A stretch of 6,361 nucleotides of DNA from Thermococcus paralvinellae (lineage in GTDB: Archaea; Methanobacteriota_B; Thermococci; Thermococcales; Thermococcaceae), in the NCBI GenBank assembly GCA_015662175.1, contig DQUR01000124.1, positions 1 to 6,361 on the forward strand, read 5' to 3'. Under the pieces are notes generated by a model, which saw only the letters and a program-made list of their open reading frames with translations, was not told the DNA's origin and did no database searches. Shown one piece after another: positions 4,871 to 6,361 of this stretch; position 1 is the first letter of the stretch; each line of letters starts with the position of its first letter. Position numbers and translations under genes: made by a program.

Positions 4871-6361
4871 TTAGAAAAGCGTTGTAACCTTTTCAAGCTC
4901 TGGAATGACAAAGTCCAAGCCGAGCTCTTTAATTGTCTCCTTCTTTGGAATTCCTCTCTCGTCCCAGCCGCGTATCTTATAGTATTCGCTGAGCAATGCA
5001 TCGTATTTATCCATTTCGAGGTGTTGTCCCTTGTATGGTCCGCTCTTAAGTCCTTCAATGAACCATCTCTTTGGTGGATAGTCCATCTTTCTGTCCCAGT
5101 TGCCGTTGAACTCTCTAACCCAGTAAGCTCTGATTAGTGCATAAACTCTATCCGCTGCCCTGTATAAGTCATCCCACGTATAGCTAACCCCAGTAATTGC
5201 TTCAAGAAGCTTTGGATAGTAGTTAAGGTCTAAGCCGAGCTCAATCCATGGAAGTCTACATGCGGTGAGCATCTCAAAGAGTCCACCTCTGAGTCTCTGG
5301 AGCTCAATGACCTTTGCGGCCTTTTCTGGGTTGTAGGTAATTTTGTATTCAACCTTCTTTGCTTGCTCTCCTTCAATTGGAGCTGTACCGATTTCCCAGG
5401 CAATGACCCATGCCTCCTTGTGATGGGCACCGATTGATGATGTTGCATATGCAAGTGCCATTGCTGGATAGATGAAACAGTTGTAACCACTGACCTCCAA
5501 CCCCTTGACGTGCATTGCGAAGCTGTCATCGCCAAGCTTTTGGGCCATTCTCATTACCCCCTCAGCAGCAAGGTTTCCGAGCTGGCCTCTCCTGAAAGCT
5601 ATGTCCTCAACAAGCTGTCTTGCACCTTTGTAGTCACCGAACTCTATTCCATCTTTGATTAGACCCTTTTCTGTTGCTTCCATTACGAATGCAATTGAAC
5701 CGCCAAGTGAGATTGTATCCATACCATACATGTCAGCAAGTCTGTTGAGCACTGAAACTTTGTTAAGCTGTCCAATCCCGAGATTTGAGCCAAGAAGCGC
5801 GACGTTTTCATAGTCTAGCTCGCTTTCCTGTCCCTCCGCATCCAACACCACGTTTCCACACGGCATGTTACAGTATGGACATCCCCTCTGCTTTACCTTC
5901 ATCCCTTCCAGTGTGTATCCATCTATGCTCCTCCCAAATTCGAAGCTACCATCTGCGAAGTTATATGTCGGCAATGCTGAGTTCTCGTTTGTCCACTCAA
6001 TTGCAGCCATCGTACCCTGTCTGTGCCAGAAGTCATAAGTTGGCTTACTCAGTATCTCGTCATAAGCCTGCTTTGAAAGCTCTCTAAGCTTTTCTTTATC
6101 TGCAACAGGTATTTCCTTTGTTCCCCTTATCACAACGGCCTTGAGTTTCTTCGAACCCATTACAGCACCGATACCCGGCCTTCCACCGGCCCTACCCTCT
6201 TGCGACATAATGACAGCGTATTTAGTTAAATTCTCCCCACCCGGCCCAATGCTTAGGATACCAACGTTTTTCCCGTGTACCTTCTTGAGTTCTTCCTCTG
6301 TCTTAAAGGTGTCAAGTCCCCAAAGTCCCTCAGCACTGAGAATGCTCACATTATCATCTTC
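4871..6361 (-). CDS. for: tungsten formaldehyde:ferredoxin oxidoreductase (FOR), 5' end outside window
   Basis: FOR oxidises short aldehydes to acids and passes electrons to ferredoxin, using a bis-tungstopterin and one [4Fe-4S] cluster in the cytoplasm. The window holds the last 496 codons. The frame is open to the edge (Glu-Asp-Asp-Asn before [11 protein letters not shown]), so about 120 N-terminal residues are missing compared with the ~619-residue Pyrococcus enzyme. In fragment numbering the cluster ligands are Cys161-x2-Cys164-x3-Cys168 ([11 protein letters not shown]) and Cys368 (LTACRLPW). Pterin-binding segments include [21 protein letters not shown], the acidic [16 protein letters not shown] and IGAHHKEAW. 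The sequence and the C-terminus [23 protein letters not shown] follow FOR of Pyrococcus furiosus and Thermococcus litoralis far more closely than AOR or GAPOR, from memory. No lesion is seen. A MoaD-like, a four-cysteine and an M23-like gene follow on the same strand. Its promoter is beyond the window. Confidence 0.95.
   Translation of the reverse strand, partial: EDDNVSILSAEGLWGLDTFKTEEELKKVHGKNVGILSIGPGGENLTKYAVIMSQEGRAGGRPGIGAVMGSKKLKAVVIRGTKEIPVADKEKLRELSKQAYDEILSKPTYDFWHRQGTMAAIEWTNENSALPTYNFADGSFEFGRSIDGYTLEGMKVKQRGCPYCNMPCGNVVLDAEGQESELDYENVALLGSNLGIGQLNKVSVLNRLADMYGMDTISLGGSIAFVMEATEKGLIKDGIEFGDYKGARQLVEDIAFRRGQLGNLAAEGVMRMAQKLGDDSFAMHVKGLEVSGYNCFIYPAMALAYATSSIGAHHKEAWVIAWEIGTAPIEGEQAKKVEYKITYNPEKAAKVIELQRLRGGLFEMLTACRLPWIELGLDLNYYPKLLEAITGVSYTWDDLYRAADRVYALIRAYWVREFNGNWDRKMDYPPKRWFIEGLKSGPYKGQHLEMDKYDALLSEYYKIRGWDERGIPKKETIKELGLDFVIPELEKVTTLF

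Noticed and set aside
5230..6087. Other open frames overlapping the FOR gene on both strands
   Set aside because: They are shadows of strongly coding FOR sequence, with unlikely amino-acid composition.

Overview
The window is archaeal and very probably from a low-GC member of the Thermococcales (Thermococcus, possibly Palaeococcus). The evidence is a tungsten formaldehyde:ferredoxin oxidoreductase very close to the Pyrococcus/Thermococcus enzyme, an archaeal wybutosine enzyme (Taw2), Shine-Dalgarno sites of the GGTGAT type, TATA/BRE-like promoters, and a C/D box guide RNA. The species cannot be fixed from the sequence alone.

Bases 1-815 (+) are a graveyard. They hold successive decayed pieces of a membrane-bound hydrogenase or Mrp-type antiporter operon: the end of an MbhE/MrpA-C-like gene, scattered segments of an MbhF/MrpB-like gene in two frames, perhaps a trace of MbhG/MrpC, and the first ~45 codons of an MbhH/MrpD-like gene broken by a frameshift and joined to an unrecognised tail. 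Directly behind it lies trmO (825-1459, +), a tRNA t6A37 methyltransferase gene that has a good ribosome binding site but one frameshift near codon 20.

On the minus strand, converging on trmO, are a stand-alone Cas4-like PD-(D/E)XK nuclease (1447-2073), a well-formed C/D box sRNA just upstream of it (2100-2159), and a small unrecognised gene (2229-2576). A divergent promoter region near 2628-2643 separates these from taw2 (2729-3571, +), which makes the aminocarboxypropyl step of wyosine synthesis at tRNA-Phe position 37. Two of the window's genes therefore modify tRNA position 37, and the guide RNA probably also serves RNA modification.

From 6361 down to 3577 the minus strand carries a compact set: formaldehyde:ferredoxin oxidoreductase (5' end outside the window), a MoaD/ThiS-like ubiquitin-fold protein ending in Gly-Gly, a 59-residue four-cysteine protein, and an M23-like metallopeptidase-fold protein. 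The last three are spaced or overlapped as in a translationally coupled operon. A MoaD-like protein beside a tungstopterin enzyme suggests a cofactor supply role. The four-cysteine protein is an attractive unknown partner. No CRISPR array, insertion sequence, tRNA or rRNA gene was seen.
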